From positions 130,478,277 to 130,542,276 of the forward strand of contig OX352761.1 of assembly GCA_947095585.1 (NCBI GenBank): DNA of 64,000 nucleotides, given 5' to 3'. The position numbers and the translations under genes are program-made. Position 1 is the first letter of the stretch. Every line of letters starts with the position of its first letter. Shown one piece after another: positions 34,501 through 46,182 of the stretch. A model generated the notes under the pieces. The model did not search any database. It was not told the DNA's origin and worked only from the letters and a program-made list of their open reading frames with translations. This stretch comes from Nephrocerus scutellatus. Its lineage: Eukaryota > Arthropoda > Insecta > Diptera > Pipunculidae.

Positions 34501-35214
34501 TGCTGTTCGGAACGCGATCAAGCTGTAACACGTGTTTCTTCTGCAACAGCTCATCCTGAGTTAGTTTACTATTCACTTGTTCATAGAAATCGGTCAGTTT
34601 CATTAGCCGATTAGTTTGTTCCCGTTTAACAAGCCGCTCAATGATGCTACTTAGATCTTTGTTTGTATTAACGATATCTTTACCGGTGCCTGTGGCACCG
34701 CTACTACTCTTTGCCTTACTAACAAAATCCTGTTCTGCTTGAATGATGGTCGAAACATCTTGATCCTGATAAGTTAAGAAGAAAAAAACCATTACTACCG
34801 TTTAAAATATATCTATTGTTGTGTTTCACTTTTTTACTTACAATGAAACCATTTTGATTTGGGTTGAAACTGTTTGTGAAATGATTAGTTATATTTCGGC
34901 AGTATACTCTCTTGTGGCTAATAAAATTTGTTAAACTACGAAATACATTACGGCATAAGTTGCACTCATAAATAATATCACATTCTCGCGAAAGTAAACG
35001 TCTTATCTGAAAAGATATAGCGTGTATTTAAGTAAACAAACGACCCATAACTTAAATCGACAAGGCCCACCTCATCAGTTCCATTGTCATAAGCCTTTTT
35101 TGCTTCGAGAAAACCCGATAGCGCTGTGTGAATTGGTTTACGTAATATGCTTAAATCATCTTTTTGTTTGTTCTTCTCCGAATCCGAGCTATAACCAGAG
35201 GAGCGACTTTTCAT
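31561..35214 (-). CDS. C2H2 zinc-finger protein, ZNF800-like, 5 coding exons
   Basis: Predicted nuclear DNA-binding protein of 1,127 residues. Exons: 35214-35071, 35006-34842, 34765-34240, 34176-34029, 33961-31561, all GT-AG with matching phases. The start ATG at 35214 is the first in a frame closed by a TAA upstream. Fingers in order: an atypical ECNLCRNVFRSLTNFISH (residues ~60-85), ICEICKLKF..H....H split across exons 3 and 4, CPSCSLTF, CTYCGKTF ending H..NC, then a pair CKICEKRF and CKLCDYRAF. The IIYECNLCRNVFRSL block and the final pair resemble vertebrate ZNF800, which is shorter (~660). The inter-finger regions are long and polar, with a Glu/Lys run near EKEKEKEREREEEMEKE. Orthology is inferred from remembered family pattern. 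Confidence 0.85.
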
Positions 35215-35854
35215 CCTGATGCTGGCTCGCTTGCTGGGGCTATACAAATTCTTCGCGTTAAAATTTTGCAGCAGTACACCAATAAATAGTTTATATTTAT
35301 TTATGTGTTATTTAGTTCGTTTAATAAACAGTCATGTTGGTTAAATTTTTATAAAACGTTAAGTTTAAAGTACTTGGAATATTTTTGCACCTGAAAATAA
35401 GAAAAGGAAAATATTAGAAACTACTTCAGCCTACTAGATGAGATTCGAAAAAAAAAACTGAATACAATTACATATTGTGAACGAGATTTAATTGATTTAT
35501 TTTAAGTTTTGTGTGATACGAATTTGTTCTATTGAATTAAGCCTTAACTTAACACATACTACAAAATACACTAGGGCATAAAATGTTTTAAGTACGCGTG
35601 TTTGTTTTTGCATAATCTATAAAAATTAAATTTAATTTTTATTTATTTTATTTTTGAGCTAAGATGTTCCACCAATTCAAAGGGTCAATCAAGAGACATA
35701 CAGTTTTAATAAATTACTACATAATTCTTAGAAAAGACTTGGTCAACTGTTCGAAAGACATAAATATTTGAAAAGCAAGATAGAATTTAACCAACCGTCA
35801 ACCTTCGTCGACTTTGAAACTTGGATTAGTAGATAGAATAATAATAATAATATT
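35215..35854. promoter_or_regulatory. Upstream region and likely promoter of the zinc-finger gene
   Basis: AT-rich flank holding the 5' UTR and presumably the promoter of the minus-strand gene. The coding frame is open back to a TAA near 35298 but contains no further ATG. No core promoter motif is convincing. The rest, to the SINE, holds nothing recognised. Confidence 0.3.
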
Positions 35855-36128
35855 CGGCGCGACAGACCATGGTCCAAGGCCTAGCTTCACGCGACCATTT
35901 GTGCTGCGCATGTTAATTTTTGGACACAAATGGAAGGGACCTACAATTTAAGGCCGGATCCGAACGGCGAATTGGGAAGCTTTCCGTGACAAGCTATTAC
36001 TCTCGGAACGTTTGTGACCCAATCGCGAGAGGTGGAACACCATGAAAAAAACTTTTGGTGTTTGGGATTCGAACAGAACCCCCTGCTCAGTCACCATGCT
36101 CATTTTCACTGAGCCACGGCGCCCACAT
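35855..36128 (-). mobile_element. tRNA-derived SINE, near full-length
   Basis: Minus-strand copy with the complement of GTGGGCGCCGTGGCTCAGTG at its right end, a B-box-like GATTCGAAC, and AAGCTTTCCGTGACAAGC. The body hairpin is ACCATTTGTG with CACAAATGG. It abuts LINE sequence on the right. Confidence 0.7.
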
Positions 36129-36834
36129 AGACGAAGTTAGCAGAGCGATAAATCGGCTAAAAAATAATAAGGCCCCGGGATTTGATGGGATCCCGCCGGA
36201 AATGATAAAAATAGGAGGCCCCATATTAGGCCAAGCAATTCATAAAATAATAGTGCAAGTATGGGAGGAAAAAGCTATGCCCGAAGACTAGCGAAGAGGC
36301 ATCCTTTGCCCCATACAGAAGAAAGTCACAAAATGCAGCAATTATCGTGGTATAACGTTGTTGAGTACCTCGTATAAGATTTTCTCCTCTATCCTTCAAT
36401 ATAGGATAGCCCCATACCCTAAAGTCATCATTTGTCCAGACCAGTGTGGCTTCATTTCCGGTAAATCAACAACTGATCAGATTTACACCCTTAGGCAGGT
36501 GATGGAAAAATGACTAGAGTTTCAAAACTCACTACACCATCTTTTTATAGACTTTAAAGCCGCCTATGATAGCATAACCAGAGTAGAACGGTTTAAAGCC
36601 ATAAAAGAATTCGGCCCCCCAAATAAACTGACACAACTAAGTAGGTTGACCATGACCAATGTTATAAGCCAAGTAAAAATATCAGGATCACTATCAAGCC
36701 CATTCAACAACTATAACGGGCTCCAACAATGGGATGGACTGGCCTGCGTCCTCTTCAACCTGGCGTTCGAGAAAGTGATCCGAGACTCTGACGAGTCACG
36801 ACTTTTTGTAGTTGAATTAAGTTTCATATTTTAA
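36129..36834 (+). mobile_element. LINE fragment (RTE/I-like) reverse transcriptase
   Basis: Begins mid-protein with AINRLKNNKAPGFDGIPPEM, then PIQKKVTKCSNYRGI, ISGKSTTDQIYTLRQVMEK and FIDFKAAYDS (first catalytic Asp). It continues to LQQWDGLACVLFNLAFEKVI, where the usual QG-SLSP-type box is decayed. At least two stops interrupt it. Confidence 0.75.
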
Positions 36835-37691
36835 TGTAAATATCAATAGAATATTTTGCCTGCCAGACCAAACAAAATTTCTTTTAAAAATGCACCCGAT
36901 TTTCTTAAAATTTTATACTCATGTATCTCCGATTAGAGAATTTACAAGAACATTTTAATTTTTATGGGCGGTTTTTTATGGGTGGTCTTTTATTTGTTTG
37001 ATGTCGGTTTTGGACTTTTAAGTCTTAATGTTATAATAAAAAAGGTACTTCGAGAAATAGTCAACATCATCCTATCATATCTATCATTTATTAGAAGGCA
37101 GGTCACAGGATATATTTTATTGTTAGTTTTTTGCGGAAATCTTTCAAATCAAAAACCATTACGAGTATGTGAAATCCTGAATAAGAAGATTTATTGGCTG
37201 AATTTCACTACTTCCGTTAGCAAATAAATATTCAATAATTGTGATATTGATTAGAAGCAGGTAATTTTGAGAAGTAAAAATGATCGTTCTCTCGTTATGG
37301 TGAAGGAAACAGTGCTTCATGTTGAATGCAATGCTGAATTTCAAAATCTTAAGGGAACAAGCTAACATTAGTTTTTTTAAACTTTAACTGAATAAGTCAG
37401 AATTGCATGCATTTACATAAATTAGTTCATAAGATTAGAAGAAGTCAAAGTACAATAGTTGTTTGTCAGTCAACTGGTTAATTTATTTAAATAAAAAGTT
37501 AATTTTGTAAAAAAGAAAGTTTTTTTTTTAAAAAAAAAGAACGCTAAAAACAAGTTTGGCAAAAATATATATTAACATTTGGAAGGCTTGTCTATCGGAG
37601 TGGTCATGCTATTGGCAATTATATAAAGGATCCGAAAATGTACACAAAAATATTAAAATCCGCTTTTCCGTAAATCCAAATTTTACGATGG
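36835..37691. other. Intergenic with partial family B piece
   Basis: About 36890-36980 shows CACCCGATTTTCTTAAAATT, CATGTATCTCCGATTAGAGA and ATTTTTATGGGCGG, a partial plus-strand family B copy. The 87-codon ORF at 36964-37227 is probably chance. Otherwise AT-rich. Confidence 0.4.
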
Positions 37692-37913
37692 CAACCATAT
37701 TCGCTGGACCTTAATATTATAGAAAATGTCTGGGACTGGCTCACACGAAAAAAGTTAGCAAAACAATACAATGACAAGGAAGTGCTGATCGATGCGGTTT
37801 AACTTGTCTGGAATGAGATTTCACTAGATTACTTGGCCTCATTGTACAACTCCATTAAATATCGAATTTTTGAGGTTATCTTGAAGAAAGATGGTTATAA
37901 TCATTCAAAATAG
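37692..37913 (+). mobile_element. Tc1/mariner transposase C-terminal remnant
   Basis: Encodes QPYSLDLNIIENVWDWLT, the D-x34-E region in which the Glu of IENVW is the third catalytic residue. This continues through WNEISLDYLASLYNSI and RIFEVILKKDGYNHSK to a stop, the normal C-terminal end. One internal stop (after VLIDAV) marks it as dead. Upstream parts are not recognisable. Confidence 0.75.
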
Positions 37914-37991
37914 AAAATCAATTTTCATAAAAAATGGCAGGTTAGGCTGTGTCGGAGACGAAGAATGCAAAACAATTTACATTTCTTTATT

Positions 37992-38175
37992 GTGGGCGCC
38001 GTGGCTCAGTGGATAAGAGCATGGCTTCTGAGCAGGAGGTTCTTGGTTCGAATCCCAGTAACATCAAAAGTATTTTTCACGGTGTCCCACCTCTCGCGAA
38101 AGTCTGACAAACGTCCGAGGTCCGAGAGTCCAATTGTGTGCTTGTCAAGTCAGTCTGACATGACATGACATTAAA
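37992..38175 (+). mobile_element. tRNA-derived SINE, best-preserved tRNA head
   Basis: Plus strand GTGGGCGCCGTGGCTCAGTG carries the A box TGGCTCAGTGG. TTCTGAGCAGGAGGTT follows, then GGTTCGAATCC as B box, 38-40 bp apart, the spacing of an RNA polymerase III promoter. The body includes CACGGTGTCCCACCTCTCGC. The 3' half present in other copies is missing or replaced. Confidence 0.8.
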
Positions 38176-38394
38176 TAAGTGCGTTTATAGTCTTTTGATA
38201 CGTAAGTTAAGCGGGTCGAAAAGAAGATATCGAAATAGTTTACGACTCGCGGCGGAAATCATAATAGGGCCTCTGTTCACTAGACATCGAAAAAGCTGAC
38301 AGTATGTACACCAACGGGCTACTGTGCAAACTTTGGTTACCTTAATTATATTGTAAAAATAATTAAAAATTTTCTATTTAACAGGGTCTTTTTT

Positions 38395-39120
38395 GTACAG
38401 GTTTACGGCTGTCTATTGACTAGGGAAATGAATAAAGCCGGAGTTCCTTAAGGTTCTAGACTTGGAACAGTCCTGTTCAGCATTTACACGGCGGATCAAC
38501 AACACCAATACAGACGAAACGCGGATGACTTCATCACGTATGTCGTTTCCCTCTTTCCTCAGGTAGCTGCCGAAGAGTGGAGGAACACCTCCAAAAACTC
38601 TGGCTCAAGTGGGGGTTGAAGATAAACGCCAACAAAACTGAACTCATCTGCTTCCGAGTACCAGCAACACAAACAAGAAGAATAAATTTCTAAGCCGGCT
38701 AAGCGGCTTATAGTCACACTACCTGACAACACGATAGTAAACACCAAGTCAGAGACAAAGTACTTCACAGAGGCTCATTTTACCACTCACGTCGATAAAA
38801 CAATGAAAAAGCCAACTACAACCTTCATTTGGTGAACCCGCTTCTAAAAGACGAGACGGACTGTCCAACAACACCCGGCTGCTCATCTACAAGCAGCTCA
38901 TGAAGCCCGTGATTACCTATGACTATCCCATATGGTTCACTGTGTAACCAACAACGATGAAGAATATCTCCCTATTGGAAATGTACTTAGTAATCAGGAG
39001 CCGACCACTTGCTCCAAATGTCGAGGAAATTCATTGACGTGTTGGAAACACATCCAAGACAGGAGATGCAAGGACTGAGAATTGAGGAAAAATTAAGTTT
39101 CTTTAAATATAAACATGTTG
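38395..39120 (+). mobile_element. Jockey-like LINE fragment
   Basis: Frameshifted traces include NKAGVP-GSRLGTVLFSIYT (RT motif with QGS-like box), RNADDF around the A-D-D site, and NNTRLLIYKQLMKPVITYDY near 38870, a C-terminal block typical of jockey-clade elements. Many stops; inactive. Confidence 0.65.
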
Positions 39121-40171
39121 TAGATTAAGTAGTCAAAAATATTGTTTAATATTGAGCAATACAAAATAGATTAAGACAATGGAAATACGTCGGGCCCCTA
39201 TTGTTGAGCTGACACTTATTATTATTAGCTCTAAGTGTACTCTTTTAGTCAGAATTGTAAATTAATTAAATACTCGTACCAGTACCAGTGGTGCAGTGGT
39301 TAGAACTACTATTGGCTCCCACTCGGACGACACCGACGCGTCCAAAAAACGCACGAATTTTTCTTACCGCACTGACCATCCAGATTACAAGTACCCATGT
39401 GATATACAGTAGCCGTATACTGCTGTGTTCATATGTACTGTTAAGTTGATATATGAAGTAATCTATCTAAATGTAGAGCCATCAAATCGATTTAGGTTTA
39501 TGAGCACAATATTCTAGTTCGTGAGTGGTCGGGTGTAAACTGAACTCCAACCACCACAACACTTTCCTTCTTCTATCCAAAATTTCTAAGCCAACGCTGT
39601 GCCTACGCATTATAAGGGTGCAAATCCCTTGAAGCGAACGTGCGCTAATTATATATTTTTTTTATTTATGAACTACCACAAGAAAGCATCCCCATGAAAG
39701 TTTATTAAAAGAGTGAAAGGCGACAAGGCAGACCTTTTGACCTATGTTTATGCTCTATGTTAATGGCTCACCTTTATCTATGAAGAAATAACATCTTTTC
39801 TATAGAAAGGTATGTCTGCCCGTTCTGCTGAAACTTAAAAATCCTACATGTTATCTTTCTGAAATTTCCACAGGTTTTTGCAATTTAAAGAAAACATAAA
39901 CTCTTTATACTATGACACTGGAAGTGACCGGACATCTGGAGCACCCATATAATTTTTTTTGTTCAATGATAATTTTTAAGAGTACGAAGCCTGTAGTGTT
40001 TCTGAAGTTAAGCGTGCGAGTGATTGCTATGGGTGCGAGTAGCAAGGCACCCCGAAATTGTTTTTTTATTATTAATAATTCATATAAAATGGAATATAAC
40101 GTCAAAACTGCTCCTTCTGTCTATCTTTATTATACCCTCCAGCTTCCTTTACACTGTCAACTTGGTTTGTA
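39121..40171. other. Intergenic; possible second SINE type
   Basis: Near 39288, AGTGGTGCAGTGGTTAGAAC looks like a tRNA A box. GGGTGCAAATCCC, B-box-like, lies far away at about 39616, so a single tRNA-derived head is unlikely. No gene is recognised; ORFs at 39912-40356 overlap in opposite frames and lack domains. Confidence 0.3.
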
Positions 40172-40445
40172 GACGGCGCGGTTTGGCGCTACAGACCTTT
40201 GCGGTCCAAGGCATAGGGTCTCGCGACCATTCATGTTATGCGTGTTATATTTTTGCACAAGAATGGAAGAGACCTACAATTAAATTCTATATCCGAAATA
40301 TCCGAAAAAAGTTATTACTATCGGACGTTTGTCAGACAGAGAGGGTGGGACCGTGAAAAATAGAAAAATACTTTTGATGTTTCTGGAATTCGAACCTCAA
40401 ACTTCCTGCTCAGAAGTCCAGCGCACTAACCACCAGAAAGAACCA
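40172..40445 (-). mobile_element. tRNA-derived SINE, near full-length
   Basis: Minus-strand copy with GAATTCGAACCTCAAACTTC (B box side), CTGCTCAGAAGTCCAGCGC, GTGGGACCGTGAAAAATA, and the body hairpin seen as GACCATTCATGTTATGCGTG paired with CACAAGAATGG. Confidence 0.65.
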
Positions 40446-43400
40446 CTGCACCCAAATATGGTTACGGACCAAAAACACTGGTCACATCATTGTAACTCGT
40501 TAACGGTATACTCTTAGCAAAGATAATAGATATCTTACGCTTATCGATAGATGCTATGTTCACAAAATTATTTTCTTTATTTATAAGCCATCTATTGTCA
40601 AGTTATGTAATAACAAATAATCCTATACACAAACCTCAAATTTAAGTTCCATATAATCTTCTACACTCAATTGCACTTGTTCTTTTTTATGTCTAGTATA
40701 TTTAACTTCGACTAAAATTTGACATTATCAAGTACAAAAACAAATCGAAGCTGGTCAAGCGGTTAAATGTGGCCGCTCCAGGAAAATCGATTTGCCTGGG
40801 CATGCGATACATGTATATTATTTTATCTGTTCTCGTAGGTTTTTAACTCAAAAAAAACTTCATATTTAATTAAATTTAAAAAATTGTTTCAGACGAACAA
40901 GATTGCGAATTTAAAATTGCGGTATGTAATACCAACAAGTAAGTTATGAACTAGTTGCCACACTTACGAACAATTTTAATAAATTCTCTTAATTAACTTT
41001 TTGCTTTTTAAACACAAAACAGTTAAATTTTTTAAACTTAAAATCTAGTGAACGTGCGGGCTTAATTATGTTCTTTTCAGTCAGGTAACTAATCAATAAT
41101 ACCATAACGATGCACATGTACAATGGTATTTAAGTACTGTGCGCTCTACCCTGTACACATATAGACATAATGCATTTGAATTGTTATGCAATAAAAGAAA
41201 ATGGAGTATCACTATAAGGAGTATAAATATTTATGTGTTTGGAATCGGTTGGTTTTGGTAGAAAGTATTTTTCTGAGAAAATATTTTTTGTACCCCCTTT
41301 AAAAATTGGCTAAAAATGTAACGCGTTACCCACTGTAGTTGTTGTTTCGTCGATAATTTAAACAAACAAACAAAAAAATAAAGAAACACATATAACACTC
41401 TACTAGATCGATGCAACAATCAGCAAACTAAATGCCGAATTGCATCGCGCGCCGCCTGAAAACGATGACATTCTTCTTTAAATAGAAAAATATTTACTCT
41501 TGCGATTTTCTGCAAAACACTACACTGCGTATCTGTGAACCATATTATTCTAAGGCTGTACAAGTTGAAATTTAAAACTTTTCAAAAGATTAGAAGTTAC
41601 GTGTTAGTTTTTCATTTATGTTTAATTCATTATATTGTTATTGTTATGGTATGATTTCACACTTAGTTTTCGTCGAGTTCATTAACGAAATTAAATTTAT
41701 TTTGAGACACTCATGAAGCGAATTGTATTTAGAATTCGGTAAAATAAAACAGCAGCTTGAAAGAAACTTTTGTTTCACATGTAAAATAAACGTGGACAAA
41801 AAAAGCTTAAATTCAACAAAAGATTCTTTAGAAACGAGTCATATTTTCCATTGCAATGGGCCTATATAAAATATGTACATATGTAACTATACAAGAGGGA
41901 GTATATTTTAAGGAAGCACGCAAGTAAACCATCATAACCCTAATACATAATTGGAAACTAACAACTTTGTTGCAACGTAATATGCGATGATAGTAAAGAT
42001 ATCAGAGAATGTTGTCCGAATTAGCAGTGAAAGCAAATGATAACATTCTTTGGTGATAGGTATTGTATTTTTCGTGATTTGCTAATTTACACAAATTTTC
42101 AATTTAATAAATTTAATCGGAAGTATAGATAGAGTCAAATTATATTCACCGACTCAGCACTATCAATATCAATGCATGCATGCGGTCATTTTAAAATTAA
42201 TATTTTTTTTGTTGAGATGACGTGTTCCACAAAATGCAGATATCAACGTACTTTTGTGTAAGTTTTAGGTATACCGTACTATTACAATCAGTGTTTTCTG
42301 TTTATCTGATATGGAATGTTCGATTTATCGCTGTGAAATAATTAATAAAATCTTACTGTCAATACCCGCTTGTTACACACATGTGTAATCGCGTCGAATG
42401 TCGTCTTTAAAACTAATTTTGTACTTCTACAACTTGTTTTCTATCTCAAATCTCCAAGTATGAGGAGCTGCTAAAGACGTCGTTCGATAGCGTTCATGTT
42501 ATTTTCACTTCTTAAAGCACCCAGAACATAGAGAGCGGGAGAGACAATCAGTTTATTTTACCATACGGTAGGAAAAAGAGAAAAATCTGTCGTAGACCAA
42601 ACTCCAAATATTTAAATAATATACTGTGTATTATAAATGTAAGTGACAACGTCAACGATGACGGTAGAAGCCGGGGAAAATGGCGGAGAACAATTAGCAA
42701 AGATACGTGATTTATGTTGTTCTAGAACCTAGATGGAGATACCTATACCCATATGCACTGTTAACATGTCATAATACTCGTACCTGTAAATATCATGATA
42801 TTCAAACATGTTAAGCTTTTAAGACGCTTAAAAATCGTAAACTCAATTAAATCTATCTATCGCACGACCGGTCAGATAAGCGCGTTTTTAACTTGCGTTG
42901 TTTTTTACTTAGTTCTAAAGTTCTGTTTTAACTGAGGACGGAAATCTGCTAACAGAATAAACAGATCAACGCTTCTGTGATATAATTAAGTGTTGTTGCG
43001 TACAACTTCTGATGAGATGGTTACACTTGAAAACTGTTGCCTCCACCGCCACAAAACAACATGCTGTCTGATAAAAAAAAATTTAAAAAAAGGAAATAAC
43101 TGTTAAAAAAATAACAATTGTTTATACAAAATATCATTCTATAACGCTTAAAAAATTAAAAAATTCTTCTGTAATATTTTCAAAAGTATCTATCACCATA
43201 TTAATCCATACAAGTAAAAGATGGATATCACATGTTTAGATACAAAGCATCCCAATAGGAAAAAACAGGAAAATTACTTTCAGCTTCTGCTTTCATTATA
43301 TTTCTTTTTAAATAACTAAATGAACAATTTATTAAAGTTCTTTGTCATCATATTAACTTATGTTACAATGTATATATAAAATAAACAATGAGCTGAACAG

Positions 43401-45109
43401 ACGAATATTTTTTTAAAGCCGAATATGTATTGTGAAATAGTAGTGATATTCATTCACTCTTTTTTATAAAAAGCAAGAAAGAAAATCTTTGAGCCTATGC
43501 ATATTGACCGGGAAAGAGGTCATGACTGGAATCTGGTTTTGGAGTCGGAGAAGAAAAAGATGTTAATCAATACAAAAAATTTCTAATTGATCATAAAATA
43601 GATTCTTTATTTTTTCGAAAATTTATTTGTTTACCAGAATAAGTAGGTACTGCTACCAAAAACATAAAGAAACCTTGAAATTTGTAATAACAAATTAAAT
43701 AATTTCTCAGTTACCTTTCTCAAACATCATGCACATAATGATTGTGGTTTTATTTACTTTAATTATCTTTTTCTTTTAAATAGAAAAGCCGATCCCCCCT
43801 CAATTAGTCTTAATAATAAAACTAAAAACACAAAGGAAAAACTGCAAAATCAAACTGCAAAATTTTAATACCAAATTTCCTGTTGGCTTCGTTCATATTA
43901 AAAAAAGAGTAGACCTGCTCTTGGTTATATTCATGTTTTTCATTAGCTCACAATCTCTTGATGAATAATAATAATATGTAATGTAATGGCGAAAGCTCAC
44001 AATAACTTCCCTTTTGCTAGGCTGATAAGTTGGAATGAAAAGAGCTTTAAATGATTTTTTTTTCTTATTGTGGCCGGCGAACAGCAGCTTTTGAGCAGTA
44101 CAACCGACCGACTTTTTTTGCGGAGTTTTGATGGTTTTCTATGAAAACATCATAGATACAAGGCAAGTTAGCGAGACAATTAGGAAGTTTTTATGCTGTT
44201 TTTACTGTACCACGTATAACTTGAGGATTTAGCCATAGAAAGAGGGGGAGAGAGGGTCGAGTATATAAGTTGTTCCTTATTGTAATAAGTGATTAAATTT
44301 AGTGTGTCACACTTATCATATGTTTAGGTTTCGGTTTAAATTCATGCTGTGGATTTCATATTTCAGCAGGGAGTTAGACAAAAACTATGTATTTTCGGTA
44401 GCGACAAGTACAACAACAAGAAAGGGAAATGTTAATTACTTTGGAAAAGAGACACTTCCTGCGTTATTCCGTTTTCCAATTTACGAGTGTACATTTTGTT
44501 AATATTTATACATTTTAAAAGCTTCCTGAAATAATTTACTAGAACGAACTTTTAACTGATCGTTCATCGACATTAATTTTTTTTATCTGTTACACAATAT
44601 TGGACTATTTCTTCTTATAAGCTGATCTATAAAATCAACTAAAATGTTTGACTGATGGTCATCCATTATGGAACATGGAAAATTTTATATATAGCATTAT
44701 GGTAACATGGAAAAATATACTACTTCTCTCGTCTGGCTAACCACAATTGCTATTTAACAGCCGTCCTGCTCATTTTTTCGCTCACGCCACAAATGTAAAT
44801 TAAGCATAATTCTGAATTTTTAATAGCTATAAAAAACACTTGTAAGATTTAAAATGGAAAACGTTGGGCGCATGCAATAGATAATAATTGATGCATGCGT
44901 CGCGGACAGACAAGAAAGCGAGTAATAAGAACGTTTTAAAATTCATCTCTGTGAGTTTCCAGAATACGATTCTCATTTACTAGTGATGTTTACAATGGCG
45001 ATGTTTAGCGATTTTTCGATTTCCATTTACACAATGCATTCCACACAAACCACGAAAATTCTGTCAGTTTGATATCTAAACGTTTGGAATGGAACTCACT
45101 AAACGAGCT
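40446..45109. other. Long intergenic stretch, no gene recognised
   Basis: About 4.6 kb of AT-rich sequence with no ORF above 66 codons. One promoter-like spot, GAGGGGGAGAGAGG followed by GTATATAAG, lies at 44240-44268. The adjacent 66-codon ORF (44302-44502) has no domain. No repeats shared with other parts were noticed. Confidence 0.35.
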
Positions 45110-45440
45110 GAGCCAGGCGCTTGCTACCCGCACACATGAACCCCAGCCTTCATCTTTCACCGCAAGTGGAGGTTTACTATAACCTTGCCCCACCTGCCAA
45201 TAATTTACATTGAACATTTTATACAAATAAGTTTGTTGGAATTTTAAATTTTTCCCTCCCTCTTACCAAATTGAGGGTGGGGGTGTACTATAGCCTTTAA
45301 CCTTTAACCTTTATCCACCTGCCAATAATATACATTGAAAATTTATAAAAATCGAATGGTAAATGTGGCTGATATTAAGATTTTACGCCCCCCCCCCCCT
45401 TCCACAAAGGGAGTGGGAAGGAGGGATGTATTATAGCTTC
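45110..45440 (-). repeat. Family D mosaic repeat
   Basis: Right-to-left tandem units sharing CCTGCCAATAATATACATTG, GTACTATAGCCT and AAATCGAATGGTAAATGTGG. It begins near GCTACCCGCACACATGAACC. A run of about 12 C lies near 45390. Confidence 0.55.
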
Positions 45441-45444
45441 CTTA

Positions 45445-45586
45445 CCCTATCTGCGTGAGACGTGAGTCGCGGTCGCGTGTTGCGCGTGTGGTGCATGTAA
45501 AAGTGATTTTTTTCGGCTCTTTGGGGTCTTTTTAACCAGCTTTCACACTACCTAGAGAGTTGAAATTTTGTGATCAGCTTTTTTAA
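45445..45586 (-). repeat. CGCG-rich repeat unit
   Basis: Minus-strand unit: complement of GAGTCGCGGTCGCGTGTTGC, CTTTTTAACCAGCTTTCACA and CTAGAGAGTTGAAATTTTGT, matching the array at 50295-50980. Confidence 0.6.
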
Positions 45587-46182
45587 GGACTTTATTTTTA
45601 GAAGAAATACTAGCCTTTGTAACTGCGTTTAAATAAAGTTGATATCTAATTTGAGTCTTCAGATATCCAACTTCTATGCATGTTCCAGTTTTCTTGCCCA
45701 TGCTAATTTTTTTAATTTGAGGTCAATTTTCTCCAAAAAATGCGTAATAAACATAAATAAACATAATTTCTTATGAACGTAATAATAGTAAAAATAAAAA
45801 TCAGCAAAAAGTTTGCGGAAAACCCCATAGCTCTATGATACTTAGGAAAAACTACAGCAGGTTAAATTTTGAAAAAAAGAAGGTTTTTTTCTCCTTTCTC
45901 ATAAGTGCTATACTTTTGAGTTATTTGCAAAAACTCGAAAAATCTATGGGTTTTTCCCCAAACTTATTACTGATTTTTATTATTAATAAATTATTGTTAC
46001 GTTTGTTTGAAAATTACGCGTTTATTACGCATTTACTGGAGAAAACTGACCTAAAAGTAAAAAAATTAGCATGGACAAGAAAAATGGAACAGGCATTGAA
46101 ATTGGATATCTGAGGACCCAAATAAGACATCAACTTTATTTTAACGCAGTAAGAGCTAGTATTTCTTCCAAAAATAAAGTTC
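45587..46182. repeat. Long inverted repeat, ~240-bp arms, 113-bp loop
   Basis: Left arm 45587-45830 and right arm 45944-46182 are reverse complements over nearly their whole length, with scattered substitutions and small gaps (rough identity by eye about 80 percent). Anchors include ACTAGC, AATAAAGTTGAT, CAGATATCCAA, CCATGCTAATTTTTTTA, TTTTCTCCA, AATGCGTAATAAAC and CCCATAG. A transcript of either strand would fold into a long hairpin. No transposase, TSD or tRNA-like part is visible. ORFs across it (92 and 60 codons) are incidental. Confidence 0.8.

Noticed and set aside
37992..38065. Apparent tRNA gene with A and B boxes
   Set aside because: The tRNA-like head continues into a SINE body, recurs in five other copies, and lacks a convincing acceptor stem and 3' end; treated as a SINE.
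39288..39630. Second tRNA-derived SINE type with A-box and B-box words
   Set aside because: The two boxes are more than 300 bp apart, far beyond the spacing of a polymerase III internal promoter.
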